Below are positions 23,301 through 33,480 of a DNA stretch of 64,000 bases, piece by piece. A program made the position numbers and the translations under genes. The first letter of the stretch is position 1, and every line of letters starts with the position of its first letter. The DNA is taken from NCBI RefSeq assembly GCF_901000735.1, contig NC_081547.1:14152677-14216676 (forward strand), written 5' to 3'. Under the pieces are notes generated by a model. It did no database searches. It was not told the origin of the DNA and worked only from the letters and a program-made list of their open reading frames with translations. This DNA is from Corylus avellana. Lineage: Eukaryota > Streptophyta > Magnoliopsida > Fagales > Betulaceae.

Positions 23301-25054
23301 ATTACTATGATAAAAAGCTCCATCTTATGAAACTATTGCAGAGTGAAAATGGTGGTGTACCAGGCTGGGAGCCAGCAACTGGTGCGTCGTGGTTGGAGGT
23401 AAATGCTTTAACATATTCTTTTAAGAGATACTTCTATCACATATAATGTTAGTGAAAAACTTGAAGTATTATTCTTTTGCCAGCATCTTTAGCAATCATT
23501 GACCAAATTAAGCTATTCTCTTTCTGCGATGTTTTTCAGCTTATTAATCCTGTAGAATTTCTTGAGGACAATGTCGTTGAGCATGAGTAAGACTTGGCAC
23601 CTTTTATTTCTAAAAGTTGTTTAGCTTTTAAATTACTTAAGGACTAAAAACCAAGTGATTTAGGTATGTTGAGTGCACTTCATCAGCAATACAAGCATTG
23701 GTTTTGTTCAAGAAATTATATCCAGGGCATTGGAAGAAAGAGATCGAAATTTTCATCAGAAAAGCTGTACAGTACCTAGAAGACGAACAAAAGCCTAATG
23801 GCTCATGGTATGTTTCTTTGTTGAGTTACTAGATTCGTTTGAGTCATTTTTCTATTATTCACAAGGAAGCATGAGTATATATATAAGCACTTCTACAGTA
23901 TTAAATTATTACTTATCCCAAAAACTTAAATATGATAAGAAAATAATAAATTTAATCATATAAATCTCCACCTCACATGTGGGCTCAAAACTCCCATTTA
24001 ATAAGTGAAGCCCAACACATTTGAATATTTAATTAAAATTAGAGGTAAAGTATCGAAGCTAAGGTTCAAACTCAATACCTTTATTTTGATACCAAGTTAA
24101 ATTATCACTCATTCCAAAAACTTAAGTTAATAGGAATTGATGAATTTAAACATTTAATTTATATTCTAACATGCAGGTATGGGATTTGGGGAATTTGCTT
24201 CATATATGCAACCTGGTTTGCACTTGTAGGGCTAGAAGCTGCTGGTAAGACTTATAACAATTGTCTGGCAACGCGAAAAGGTGTAGAATTTCTACTCAAA
24301 ACACAAAATGATGATGGCGGTTGGGGAGAGAGCTATCTTTCATGCCCAAACAAGGTAGTTTATTTGCTTCAAAATAATCTTTCTTATGCCCTCATTGATC
24401 CCTAAGTTTAGTTAATGGAGTAACAAAGATCTGATCTTGAGTTAATTGCTGAAAATATTCAATACTGTAATGTTTGGGCCTATCTCTGACTATCTCCAAT
24501 TATTGTCTATGGTTTACAGGAATATACGCCTCTTAAGGGAAATAAATCAAATTTGGTGCAGACTGCAGTGGCTTTGATGGGCCTAATTCATGCTCAGCAG
24601 GTGACTTCATGATTTAAGCATTCTATAGTTAACACTCCATTCATAAATCATTTTAATTTTTCATGTAGTCTTTTCAAAAAATTGAAGAATTAAATTTCAT
24701 GTCATATATAATAGGCACAAAGAGACCCTACTCCTCTTCATCGTGCAGCAAAACTATTGATCAATTCTCAAATGGAGAGTGGTGATTTCCCCCAACAGGT
24801 ACCACTCCTCGTCTTAATTATTAGAAAATCAGTGAAACAACCCAATTAGCTTTTATTTGTATTAGAAAAATGGTTTTGTCATATCCAATGTGTACGTAGC
24901 ATATAACAATTTACTACTACTTTTATTGTAGGAGGTTATCGGAGCATTTATGAAGAATAACATGCTGCACTACGCACTTTTCAGGAGTACCTTCCCATTG
25001 TGGGCACTTGCAGAATATCGCAATCATCTTTCATTTTCTAGCAAACCTATTTAA
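11307..25054 (+). CDS. OSC: Oxidosqualene cyclase (triterpene synthase), 18 exons, 758 aa
   Basis: Cyclises 2,3-oxidosqualene to a triterpene; family members act at the ER membrane. Exons: 11307-11507, 14275-14460, 20408-20497, 20573-20770, 20851-20926, 21215-21381, 21511-21699, 22206-22319, 22549-22668, 22893-23015, 23106-23204, 23342-23398, 23540-23586, 23664-23807, 24177-24354, 24520-24600, 24715-24798, 24932-25054. Every intron is GT-AG and the frame is open throughout. It starts [10 protein letters not shown] and has the usual family length. The DCTAE motif (catalytic Asp about 481) and QW-type repeats (QASDGHW, QHEDGGW, QNDDGGW) are present. The MWCYCR position reads LWCYLR (253-258): Trp as in beta-amyrin synthases, but the second Cys is lost. 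The loop before it ([11 protein letters not shown]) is about three residues shorter than I know in relatives. YGTWFALGGL is [10 protein letters not shown], and the usual TAWALM is TAVALM. Overall it is nearest the beta-amyrin/lupeol/friedelin type, but the product cannot be predicted. Confidence 0.93.
12110..12730 (-). repeat. LTR-like fragment in intron 1
   Basis: A minus-strand TATA-like CCTATAAATAGG sits at about 12357-12368, and the phrase 'ggtggagtgccagtgggtctcactct...cctaagttagtt' (12252-12292) resembles the LTR at 525-935. No PBS, internal region or target duplication was found, so it may be a truncated solo LTR. Edges are approximate. Confidence 0.4.
13389..13778. mobile_element. PIF/Harbinger-type MITE with conserved internal hairpin (intron 1)
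   Basis: Ends GAGCATTCACAGCAGC and (inverted) GCTGCTAGGAATACTC, flanked by TTA and TCA, a slightly decayed 3-base target duplication as used by PIF/Harbinger elements. Inside, 13508-13557 forms a hairpin whose two 21-base arms (aggatcgctacaa.../...gtagcgatcct) differ at one position. The same ends and hairpin design occur in the element at 19317-20267, so they belong to one family. 390 bases, non-coding. Confidence 0.75.
14775..15235. repeat. Dispersed repeat with GTGGCC/CCACCCC words (intron 2)
   Basis: Starts near gggaaaattacactttacctgc and contains the GC-rich stretch 15030-15230 made of ggggttgg, ggtggtc, ggccatcccc and gccactcccc words that fold on themselves. A similar stretch precedes the gap at 5859. 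The three overlapping frames here are by-products of the low complexity. Confidence 0.45.
16530..16815. repeat. Minisatellite of about 31-32 bases, 'ggtcggatctcaccgcaaaacaccaag'
   Basis: About nine diverged units of a cggtcggatctcaccgcaaa-acaccaagg motif follow one another. Units differ by point changes and by a few bases in length. The minus-strand frames across this block (65 and 70 codons) simply reflect the repeat. Confidence 0.8.
16925..17250. repeat. Minisatellite of about 24-26 bases, 'ttgaaccggtctgaaaccac'
   Basis: Roughly a dozen diverged units with the core (a/t)tgaaccggt..aaa.c. succeed one another. It lies next to the first minisatellite inside the Copia-like relic and is non-coding; the 95-codon minus frame reflects the repeat. 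Confidence 0.75.
19033..19214. mobile_element. Mutator-like MITE, 182 bases, with 10-base target duplication
   Basis: Its first 28 bases (19033-19060, gagtaatgctatggaccatc...) are the exact reverse complement of its last 28 (19187-19214). The imperfect pairing continues inward for most of the element. ATAGCATAAT flanks both sides (19023-19032 and 19215-19224), a 10-base duplication as Mutator-like elements make. No coding capacity. The perfect termini suggest recent activity. Confidence 0.88.
19317..20267. mobile_element. PIF/Harbinger-type non-autonomous element carrying a gene fragment
   Basis: Ends GAGCATTCCCAGCAG and (inverted) CTGCTGGGAATGCTC, flanked by TAA on both sides (19314-19316 and 20268-20270). 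The inner hairpin gctacagttgaaccca ... tgggttcaactgtagc (19435-19473) matches in design the one in the MITE at 13389-13778. Between are a CT-rich block (19510-19640), repeats of 'gatttcagaccaga' (19668-19725) and a GC-rich segment encoding part of an F-box/LRR-like protein (19800-20000). At 951 bases it is more than twice the size of its plain relative. The second copy of the region keeps only its right end (27262-27560). Confidence 0.8.
19803..19995 (+). pseudogene. Captured exon fragment of an F-box/leucine-rich-repeat-like protein
   Basis: Read forward, the frame gives [19 protein letters not shown], then [20 protein letters not shown] and [20 protein letters not shown]. This is one and a half LRR repeats of the type found in plant F-box/LRR (RNI-like) proteins, with the L..L.I..C..L pattern and spacing of about 25 residues. 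Its GC content is far above its surroundings. Beyond LASLLGG the similarity ends and the frame enters A/G-rich element DNA. The assignment rests on the repeat pattern and remembered family style. There is no F-box and no independent promoter, so it is not a working gene. Confidence 0.6.
21738..22114. mobile_element. MITE in intron 7 of the cyclase gene
   Basis: Left end GGGAAACTTCACCTAC...atgatattttat and right end ...ataaaatatcataagagtAAGTGAAGTTTCCC are inverted copies over roughly 35 bases with few mismatches. 377 bases, non-coding. The target duplication is unclear (atagagtaag against ataaagagtt). The same element sits at the same place in the second copy (29030-29406), so it predates the duplication. 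Confidence 0.75.
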
Positions 25055-25228
25055 ACTATACATCATAGATTATAAGGTGTATGGAATTAACAAAGCAACT
25101 TATGAAGCAAGTTGATGAACTATGTTGTATCAAAGTCTATATACATAGTCCAAGGTACAAGGACATGCAACGAATTATTCAAAGTCCATGCATATAGTCC
25201 TAAGTGATTGAGACATAGCATGAAAAAG

Positions 25229-25234
25229 AATAAA
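25229..25234 (+). terminator. Possible polyadenylation signal of the cyclase gene
   Basis: AATAAA lies 175 bases after the stop codon at 25052-25054, in AT-rich DNA and before the CACTA-like element. Plant signals are loose, so other sites may be used. The second copy has the same site at 32531-32536. Confidence 0.35.
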
Positions 25235-25360
25235 CAAGTAAATGATAAAGGTCTATGAAAATACATTTTCTAGTCCAATATTTTCTTAATTGAGCTTTCA
25301 TTGATTGTTGATTTTTTATTTTTTTTTTATTTTTTTTGACTTCATTGTTGATTTTGGTTT

Positions 25361-26342
25361 TACTACAAAGAAACAATTTTTTCCTTACTTGAGTTTTTTG
25401 ACGTGTCATGGTGTGACACGTCAGAAAAATTTTATGACGTGGCATTTCTGACGTGTGTTGAATGTCAAATACATCGGAGTCAGTAAATTTTTTTATTTTT
25501 TATTTTTATTTATTTTTTCCTGACGTGTTACTGTTTAGCACGTTAGGATTTTCTGACGTGTCAATTTTGGAACACGTCAGAAATTTACTGACATGTCAAA
25601 ATTGACACGTCAGTAAATTTAAAAAAATTAATTAAAAAAATTTTCTTTTTTTAAATTTTTTCTGGATTTTTTTTTTCAATTAAAAAATTTATTAATTTAA
25701 ATTATTTTTCAATTAAAATAATATATATATTTTTAATTATTTTCACCACCGTGTACGTCCTTTCTCCCCTAGTTCTCTCCCTCATCTCTTCTTTTCTCCA
25801 TTTTCGTTACTCCCCAAGCTCTGCCCTAGCTCTCTCCCTCTCTTCTTTTCTCCATTTTCTCTTCTTTTCTCCATTTTCGTTACTCACCCCCAGCTCTCTC
25901 CCTCTCTTCTTTCCTCCATTTTCAAAAACCCAAACCCAAAAAATCAAAAACCTAAATCAAAAACCTAAATCAAAATCTTCTTATCTTCTATTCTTCTTCT
26001 TCTCTTCTCCTTTTTTTTTTTTTTTTTTTTTGTGGATCTGCTTCTCTTCTCCTTTTATTTTTCTTCTTTTTCTCCTTTTTCTTCTTCCCTCTAGAGGGAG
26101 CTGGCCGGCTGCAGAGAGAAGCTAGGGAGATTGAGAGAGGAGAGAGAGAGAAAGAGTTGAGTATGGAAATGAGAGAAAAATGACCAAATATATAAAAAGA
26201 ATTATAAAGGGGAAAGAAGATTGGAAAAAGAGAGAAAAAGTTAAAAATCCCGCTTTTTTTTTAGTGACGTGCTAACATTTAACACGTCAGAAATTTTTGA
26301 CGTGCTATAATTAACACGTCAAAAAAAAGTTTTTTTTTAATA

Positions 26343-26399
<57 letters not shown>

Positions 26400-27161
26400 A
26401 ACAGTAATAATTTCTGACGTGCCAAAACCCAGCACGTCAAAAACTCTATCTCTATAAACGATATGTGTGATATATATAATTAAAAGAATTTAAAATAATA
26501 ACTTTTATTAGCCTTTTGACGTGCCATGCATGGCACGTCAAAAGACTAATAAAAAATATATTTTATTTATATATGTATATTTCTGATTTAATATATATAT
26601 ATATATAATTTCATATATATATATATATATATAATTTCATATATAATTATAATAAAACAAAAATAATATGATTCATTATATTATATTTTTAATTATATAA
26701 TATAATGAATTTATAATATATTATAAAAATATTATAAATATATAATATTTTTGACGTGCCATGTGTGGCACGTCAAAAACTTATAATATATATATATATA
26801 TATATATAATCTTATTTAAATTATTATAAATTTTATTTATTTAAATTTTATTAAAATTATATTTACTCTATCATATATTTACTCTATCCAATTAAAATTA
26901 ATTAGAGAATAAATAAATTAATATTCTAGATGTATAGATAATTAGATGTATCAACTAACCGACCACATATGTTGTGTTTGTCGAGTTCATATGAGGTTTG
27001 CGGATCTTATAAAATAAATGTATCAAGTATGTTTTATATATTTTTACAAAATTAATATGACTAGCTATCATATTAATATTACTAGACTGATCAATTTAAC
27101 ATTAAGTGTTGTTTATTACATATTTTTTTATATCATAATTAAAATTATTTTTGATATATAT
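25361..27161. mobile_element. CACTA-like element remnant with arrays of TGACGTG...CACGTCA palindromes
   Basis: The left edge reads TACTACAAAGAAACAA, close to the CACTACAAGAAA terminus of plant CACTA (En/Spm) elements. Many inverted-repeat units with TGACGTGNCA arms follow: 25399-25423, 25521-25545, 25554-25579, 25589-25612, 26265-26289, 26298-26321, 26415-26439, 26517-26540, 26752-26775. Subterminal arrays of short motifs that bind transposase are a hallmark of CACTA elements. Between them lie CT-rich (25760-26100) and AT-rich DNA and a run of 51 A (26345-26395). No transposase frame and no right terminus is seen before the gap. Confidence 0.6.
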
Positions 27162-27261
27162 NNNNNNNNNNNNNNNNNNNNNNNNNNNNNNNNNNNNNNN
27201 NNNNNNNNNNNNNNNNNNNNNNNNNNNNNNNNNNNNNNNNNNNNNNNNNNNNNNNNNNNNN
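27162..27261. other. Assembly gap (100 N) at the left edge of the duplicated cyclase segment
   Basis: Exactly 100 N. The sequence directly to the right (gggcattagcttcc) equals 19969 onward, in the middle of the captured F-box/LRR-like fragment. The second copy therefore begins at a contig edge, not at a biological breakpoint. Confidence 0.97.
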
Positions 27262-27699
27262 GGGCATTAGCTTCCTTGTTGGGAGGAGAAGAAAAGGAAG
27301 AAATCACAGGAAGAAGAAATGGGTTGCTGCTGTGCTGCGCCTGCGCTGCATCGGAAAGAAAGAAGAAGAAAATATGAAGGAGAGAGAAAGTGTAAATTAA
27401 AGGAATAAAATATAAAAAAAGTAAAATAAAAATATAATATTTTAATGATATAAGGAAGTATTTAGGGAAGCTATTGGGGAGTAAATTGATATAGGGAAGC
27501 AAAAAGTAGTTTGGATCCTTAAATTTAGGAAAAATGATCGGATAGCTGCTGGGAATGCTCTAATAGCTAGGTGGCTAAATTAGAGTATGTAATTCATTGA
27601 GGAATGTTTTGGGTTAAATAAGCACAGCTCTTTATCTAGTTGATGCAATTTCTAACTAGAATTAATTTAAAAAAAAAATTGAAAAAACAAAAAATGCAG

Positions 27700-29414
27700 G
27701 TCATCTGTCTATTCATTACAGGGCATCTTGATATTGTGTTCTCTGTAGAACATCGCAAAGAAATCCTTCGATATATATACAATCAACAGGTACATTAATT
27801 TCTTACAAAATTTTAAGATATTATAAAGTTGCACTAATTGATTTTCTAAGTTATGTTTGCACAGCACGAAGATGGTGGGTGGGGACTGCATTTAGAAGGT
27901 AATAGTAGCATGTTTAGCACAACTTTGTGCTACGTTACCATGCGTATACTTGGAGAAGGAGTAGAAGGTGGTCAAGAAAATGCTTGTGCGAGGGCTCGGA
28001 AGTGGATTCTGGATCATGGTGGTGCAACACATATACTATCTTGGGGAAAGATTTGGCTTTCGGTACAATATAATAAATTAAAACACATACTTTATTGTTT
28101 TCCTGATCAAGCAATTATTTAGTACCTACCATTTTCTTGTAGTTGCTTGGTGTGTATGAATGGTCTGGGTGCAAGCCGATGCCCCCAGAGTTTTGGCTAT
28201 TTCCTCCGATTGATCCTGGTTTGCACAATTTCCTTTTACACATATATATTGATTGTAATTATCATGAGAAGTGCTTCTTTGCATTTTCGTGTTTATCTCA
28301 TGTATATCTCCTCTGAGTTGGTATATTTCATCTATTATTGGTGTTTTTTGTCATTTTTAATTTAGGGTGGATGAAATATGCAAACTTAGGAGGAGATATA
28401 CACGAGATGGATGCCAGAATGCAAAGAAATATTTATCAATTATGATACTAAAATAGCTTTTCGGAAATATTAATTAATATTATATATATCTCATACGTAC
28501 ATGCAGCAAAACTTTGGTGCTATCTTCGGGTAACTTATTTTCCCATTTCGTATTTGTATGGGAAGAGGTTTGTTGGCCGGATAACACCTCTCATTTTAGA
28601 ATTGAGAAAAGAGCTCTATGTTGAACCTTACCATAGTATTAACTGGAGGAGAGCACGCCACTTATGTTCGAAGGTGATGATCAATACATCTCGATTTTTC
28701 TTAAGCACAAATTAATATGGTCAAAGTTTTGCATATAAACATACCATTTTACAACATTTGATTCCATATATAGAAGAAAATGATTTTGTAAAATTGTTGT
28801 AGGAGGATCTCTATCATCCTCATCATTGGATACAAGATTTTCTTTGGGATGGTGTTTACATGCTAACGGAGCCTGTTCTAACTCGTTGGCCTTTTAACAA
28901 GTTGAGAAATAAGGCTCTTCAACTAGTGATGAAACACATTCATTATGAAGATGAGAGTAGTCGGTACATTGTCATTGGAGGGGTGGACAAGGTAACACTA
29001 TTTTTACATAAAGGGATATATAGAGTAAGGGGAAACTTCACCTACGCCCATGATATTTTATCACTTTTGTAATCGTATCTTCATTCTTTAAATCCTAACA
29101 GCAGAAATACCCAAAATTACCCCTAGTTAAAAAAATTGCAATTGACTGCTATGTTGACCCACGCCTAAGCCGGTGGGTTCCATGTTTTTTCTATTTTAAA
29201 AATTAAATTATTTAATATGGGTAATTTTTATTTTAAAAATTTTTACTAGGGTATAACGGTTATTTCACCCGAACCCTAAACCTTAATGGTAGAGATATTG
29301 ATATTGCAAAGTTTTCAAAAATGGCGACCCGACATTATAATTTTTTAAAGATTGAGGGTATGATTGCAAAAACAATAAAATATCATAAGAGTAAGTGAAG
29401 TTTCCCATAAAGAG

Positions 29415-29452
<38 letters not shown>

Positions 29453-32356
29453 TGATCAAGTTATATATGCCCACTCCTTAACTTGAGACTTTTATGCCAC
29501 TTCAATTGGACAGCCATTCTTTATGCTATCTACTTGGATTGAAGATCCAAATGGGGATTACTTTAAGAAGCATCTTGCTAGGATACATGATATCTTATGG
29601 GTTGGAGAAGATGGATTGAAGTTGCAGGTTAGTAGATATTAGTCACAACTATCATATAATCTTGAGAACTTGCAGCTTTTATTTATCCAAGTTTCTTAAT
29701 TTTTTTTTTTTTTTTTTTAAATATCTTTCGCTTAATTTTCAATGACAATTATGCCTTTCAATCTATATTTAGCCTTGCACTATGACATTTCAAAGTTTTT
29801 TTTCTTTCAAATTACTAGTTGTCTAGCCAATTTTCATGTCTCCTATTCACATGCAGACTTACGGTAGCCAGGTTTGGGATGCTAGCTTTGCCATCCAAGC
29901 TTTGCTCGCTACTAATCTCAGCGATGAAATTGGACCTACCCTTATGAAAGCGCACAACTTTCTAAAGAAATCCCAGGTTTTTCTCAAATACATTATATAT
30001 ATATATATATAACCAATTATGGATTGCGCGAAAACAGTTAGTAAATGATCACTTTATAGTAAAAGTTGTAGTACCCCAAACATTTTTCATACATATATAT
30101 ACCGTCTCTTCGGGCATCATGTTATTTTAACATGTGTTTGATTAGATCTTTTTCTTTAACATTTTGCCTTGTCAACAAACATAAATTTGAAAAGGTCAAG
30201 GATAATCCTCCTGGAGACTTTAGAAGGATGTTTCGTCACATTACTAAAGGGGGATGGACGTTCTCTGATGAAGATCATGGATGGACTGTTTCTGATTGCA
30301 CTGCAGAAGCTTTAAAGGTAACTAATTATGTTCAACTACAATTCATTTGAGACTTGAACCTCATCCACATTTAAAGGGATTGCTCATTGAGCTATCTTAT
30401 ATGATAGTGTTGCTTGTTGCTATCTATGCTGCCACCCGAAATTGTTGGTGAGAAAATGGAGCCTGAAGAGTTATATGACTCAGTCAATTTCATACTCTCT
30501 CTACAGGTTAGAATTAGACTGCACTGCAATTGTGTATTTCAACTACTCTATATATGTTTGCTCAAATTAGATAAACTTGAGTTCCATTTTTCTCTCAAAG
30601 ATATTACTATGATAAAAAGCTCCATCTTATGAAACTATTGCAGAGTGAAAATGGTGGTGTACCAGGCTGGGAGCCAGCAACTGGTGCGTCGTGGTTGGAG
30701 GTAAATGCTTTAACATATTCTTTTAAGAGATACTTCTATCACATATAATGTTAGTGAAAAACTTGAAGTATTATTCTTTTGCCAGCATCTTTAGCAATCA
30801 TTGACCAAATTAAGCTATTCTCTTTCTGCGATGTTTTTCAGCTTATTAATCCTGTAGAATTTCTTGAGGACAATGTCGTTGAGCATGAGTAAGACTTGGC
30901 ACCTTTTATTTCTAAAAGTTGTTTAGCTTTTAAATTACTTAAGGACTAAAAACCAAGTGATTCAGGTATGTTGAGTGCACTTCATCAGCAATACAAGCAT
31001 TGGTTTTGTTCAAGAAATTATATCCAGGGCATAGGAAGAAAGAGATCGAAATTTTCATCAGAAAAGCTGTACAGTACCTAGAAGACGAACAAAAGCCTAA
31101 TGGCTCATGGTATGTTTCTTTGTTGAGTTACTAGATTCGTTTGAGTCATTTTTCTATTATTCACAAGGAAGCATGAGTATATATATAAGCACTTCTACAG
31201 TATTAAATTATTACTTATCCCAAAAACTTAAATATGATAAGAAAATAATAAATTTAATCATATAAATCTCCACCTCACATGTGGGCTCAAAACTCCCATT
31301 TAATAAGTGAAGCCCAACACATTTGAATATTTAATTAAAATTAGAGGTAAAGTATCGAAGCTAAGGTTCAAACTCAATACCTTTATTTTGATACCAAGTT
31401 AAATTATCACTCATTCCAAAAACTTAAGTTAATAGGAATTGATGAATTTAAACATTTAATTTATATTCTAACATGCAGGTATGGGATTTGGGGAATTTGC
31501 TTCATATATGCAACCTGGTTTGCACTTGTAGGGCTAGAAGCTGCTGGTAAGACTTATAACAATTGTCTGGCAACGCGAAAAGGTGTAGAATTTCTACTCA
31601 AAACACAAAATGATGATGGCGGTTGGGGAGAGAGCTATCTTTCATGCCCAAACAAGGTAGTTTATTTGCTTCAAAATAATCTTTCTTATGCCCTCATTGA
31701 TCCCTAAGTTTAGTTAATGGAGTAACAAAGATCTGATCTTGAGTTAATTGCTGAAAATATTCAATACTGTAATGTTTGGGCCTATCTCTGACTATCTCCA
31801 ATTATTGTCTATGGTTTACAGGAATATACGCCTCTTAAGGGAAATAAATCAAATTTGGTGCAGACTGCAATGGCTTTGATGGGCCTAATTCATGCTCAGC
31901 AGGTGACTTCATGATTTAAGCATTCTATAGTTAACACTCCATTCATAAATCATTTTAATTTTTCATGTAGTCTTTTCAAAAAATTGAAGAATTAAATTTC
32001 ATGTCATATATAATAGGCACAAAGAGACCCTACTCCTCTTCATCGTGCAGCAAAACTATTGATCAATTCTCAAATGGAGAGTGGTGATTTCCCCCAACAG
32101 GTACCACTCCTCGTCTTAATTATTAGAAAATCAGTGAAACAACCCAATTAGCTTTTATTTGTATTAGAAAAATGGTTTTGTCATATCCAATGTGTACGTA
32201 GCATATAACAATTTACTACTACTTTTATTGTAGGAGGTTATCGGAGCATTTATGAAGAATAACATGCTGCACTACGCACTTTTCAGGAGTACCTTCCCAT
32301 TGTGGGCACTTGCAGAATATCGCAATCATCTTTCATTTTCTAGCAAACCTATTTAA
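27700..32356 (+). CDS. OSC: Oxidosqualene cyclase, second copy, exons 3-18 only (5' part missing at gap)
   Basis: Exons 27700-27789, 27865-28062, 28143-28218, 28507-28673, 28803-28991, 29514-29627, 29857-29976, 30195-30317, 30408-30506, 30644-30700, 30842-30888, 30966-31109, 31479-31656, 31822-31902, 32017-32100 and 32234-32356 correspond to residues 130-758 of the first copy. All splice sites and the frame are intact, and LWCYLR and DCTAE are present. I see two residue changes: Trp579 of copy 1 is Arg here (PGHRKK, the form usual in the family), and Val680 is Met. Exons 1 and 2 are absent from the 2 kb before the gap, which is CACTA-like DNA. The copy is therefore 5'-truncated, continues into the unassembled gap, or is an allele of copy 1. 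Confidence 0.85.
29030..29406. mobile_element. MITE in intron 7 of the second cyclase copy
   Basis: Same ends (GGGAAACTTCACCTAC and its inverse) and same position as 21738-22114, with a single A-to-T change noticed (cggatatttc versus cggttatttc). Shared insertion shows both copies descend from one interrupted gene. Confidence 0.75.
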
Positions 32357-32662
32357 ACTATACATCATAGATTATAAGGTGTATGGAATTAACAAAGCAA
32401 CTTATGAAGCAAGTTGATGAACTATGTTGTATCAAAGTCTATATACATAGTCCAAGGTACAAGGACATGCAACGAATTATTCAAAGTCCATGCATATAGT
32501 CCTAAGTGATTGAGACATAGCATGAAAAAGAATAAACAAGTAAATGATAAAGGTCTATGAAAATACATTTTCTAGTCCAATATTTTCTTAATTGAGCTTT
32601 CATTGATTGTTGATTTTTTATTTTTTTTTTATTTTTTTTGACTTCATTGTTGATTTTGGTTT

Positions 32663-33480
32663 TACTACAAAGAAACAATTTTTTCCTTACTTGAGTTTTT
32701 TGACGTGTCATGGTGTGACACGTCAGAAAAATTTTATGACGTGGCATTTCTGACGTGTGTTGAATGTCAAATACATCGGAGTCAGTAAATTTTTTTATTT
32801 TTTATTTTTATTTATTTTTTCCTGACGTGTTACTGTTTAGCACGTTAGGATTTTCTGACGTGTCAATTTTGGAACACGTCAGAAATTTACTGACATGTCA
32901 AAATTGACACGTCAGTAAATTTAAAAAATTTTTCTTTTTTTAAATTTTTTCTGGATTTTTTTTTTCAATTAAAAAATTTATTAATTTAAATTAATTTTCA
33001 TTTAAATTATTTTTTTTTAGGAATTTCTCTGCACCACTCGAGTGGTGCAGAGAAACGAAAAATTTTCTCTACACCATTAATGGAGCAGAGAAAATTTTTT
33101 CGTTTCTCTGTACGGCACCTCTCTTCTTTTCTCAATTTTCTCTTTCTCTCTCTTCTTTTCTCTAGCCAGCTCACCCTTTTCTCCCTTTTCTCACTCTCTC
33201 TCTCTTCTTTTCGATCTCCATTTTTAAAAACCCAAACCAAAAAAATCTTTAAAAAATCAAAAACCCAAATCAAAAAATCAATCTGAAAAATCAAAAACTC
33301 AAACGTCAAACCCAACAAATCTTCAAAAACCCAAAAAATCTTCTTATCTTCTCTTCTTCTTCCTCTTTTTTTTTTGTTTCTCTTCTCCCTTTCTTTTTTC
33401 TTCTTCTCTTCTCCTTTTCTTTTTCTTCTTCTCTTCTCCTTTTCTTTTTCTTCTTCTGCTTTCTTCGATCTGCTGCTTCT
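32663..33480. mobile_element. CACTA-like element beside the second cyclase copy, with a different interior
   Basis: Up to about 32995 it equals the start of the first CACTA-like remnant, including the same TGACGTG palindromes (32701-32914). It then departs: a 32-base perfect palindrome (33024-33055), a second imperfect one (33062-33093), then CT-rich DNA (33115-33215 and 33340-33480) flanking 'aaaacccaaa..tcaaaaa' phrases. The other copy has comparable but not identical CT-rich and 'aaaacccaaaccc' blocks. This looks like two versions of one element family. The 158-codon K/E/R-rich minus frame is read from the CT-rich DNA and is not a gene. Confidence 0.5.
33024..33055. repeat. Perfect 32-base palindrome centred on CTCGAG
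   Basis: The sequence around gcaccactcgagtggtgc, extended by tttctct / agagaaa, equals its own reverse complement over 32 bases. A related imperfect palindrome (ttttctct..ccattaatgg..agagaaaa) follows at 33062-33093. Both occupy the place where the TGACGTG palindromes lie in the sister copy. Confidence 0.85.

Larger units (their letters stand above)
27262..32995 (+). repeat. Near-identical second copy of 19969-25700
   Basis: Exons, introns and the intron-7 MITE follow the first copy with an offset of 7293 to 7302 bases (7308 between two TA tracts). I find only a handful of differences: TA-run lengths (22127-22141 versus 29417-29449, 22687-22708 versus 29995-30011), single-base changes in introns, and two coding changes. 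Similarity ends near 25700/32995, inside the CACTA-like element, after which the two copies carry different sequence. Confidence 0.95.

Noticed and set aside
25751..26125. 124-codon plus-strand frame rich in Ser, Leu and Phe
   Set aside because: It is read from CT-rich low-complexity DNA inside the CACTA-like element; no domain or start context supports a gene.
26345..26395. Run of 51 A as a possible LINE/SINE tail
   Set aside because: No LINE or SINE body or target duplication next to it; it lies inside the CACTA-like element and may be simple slippage.
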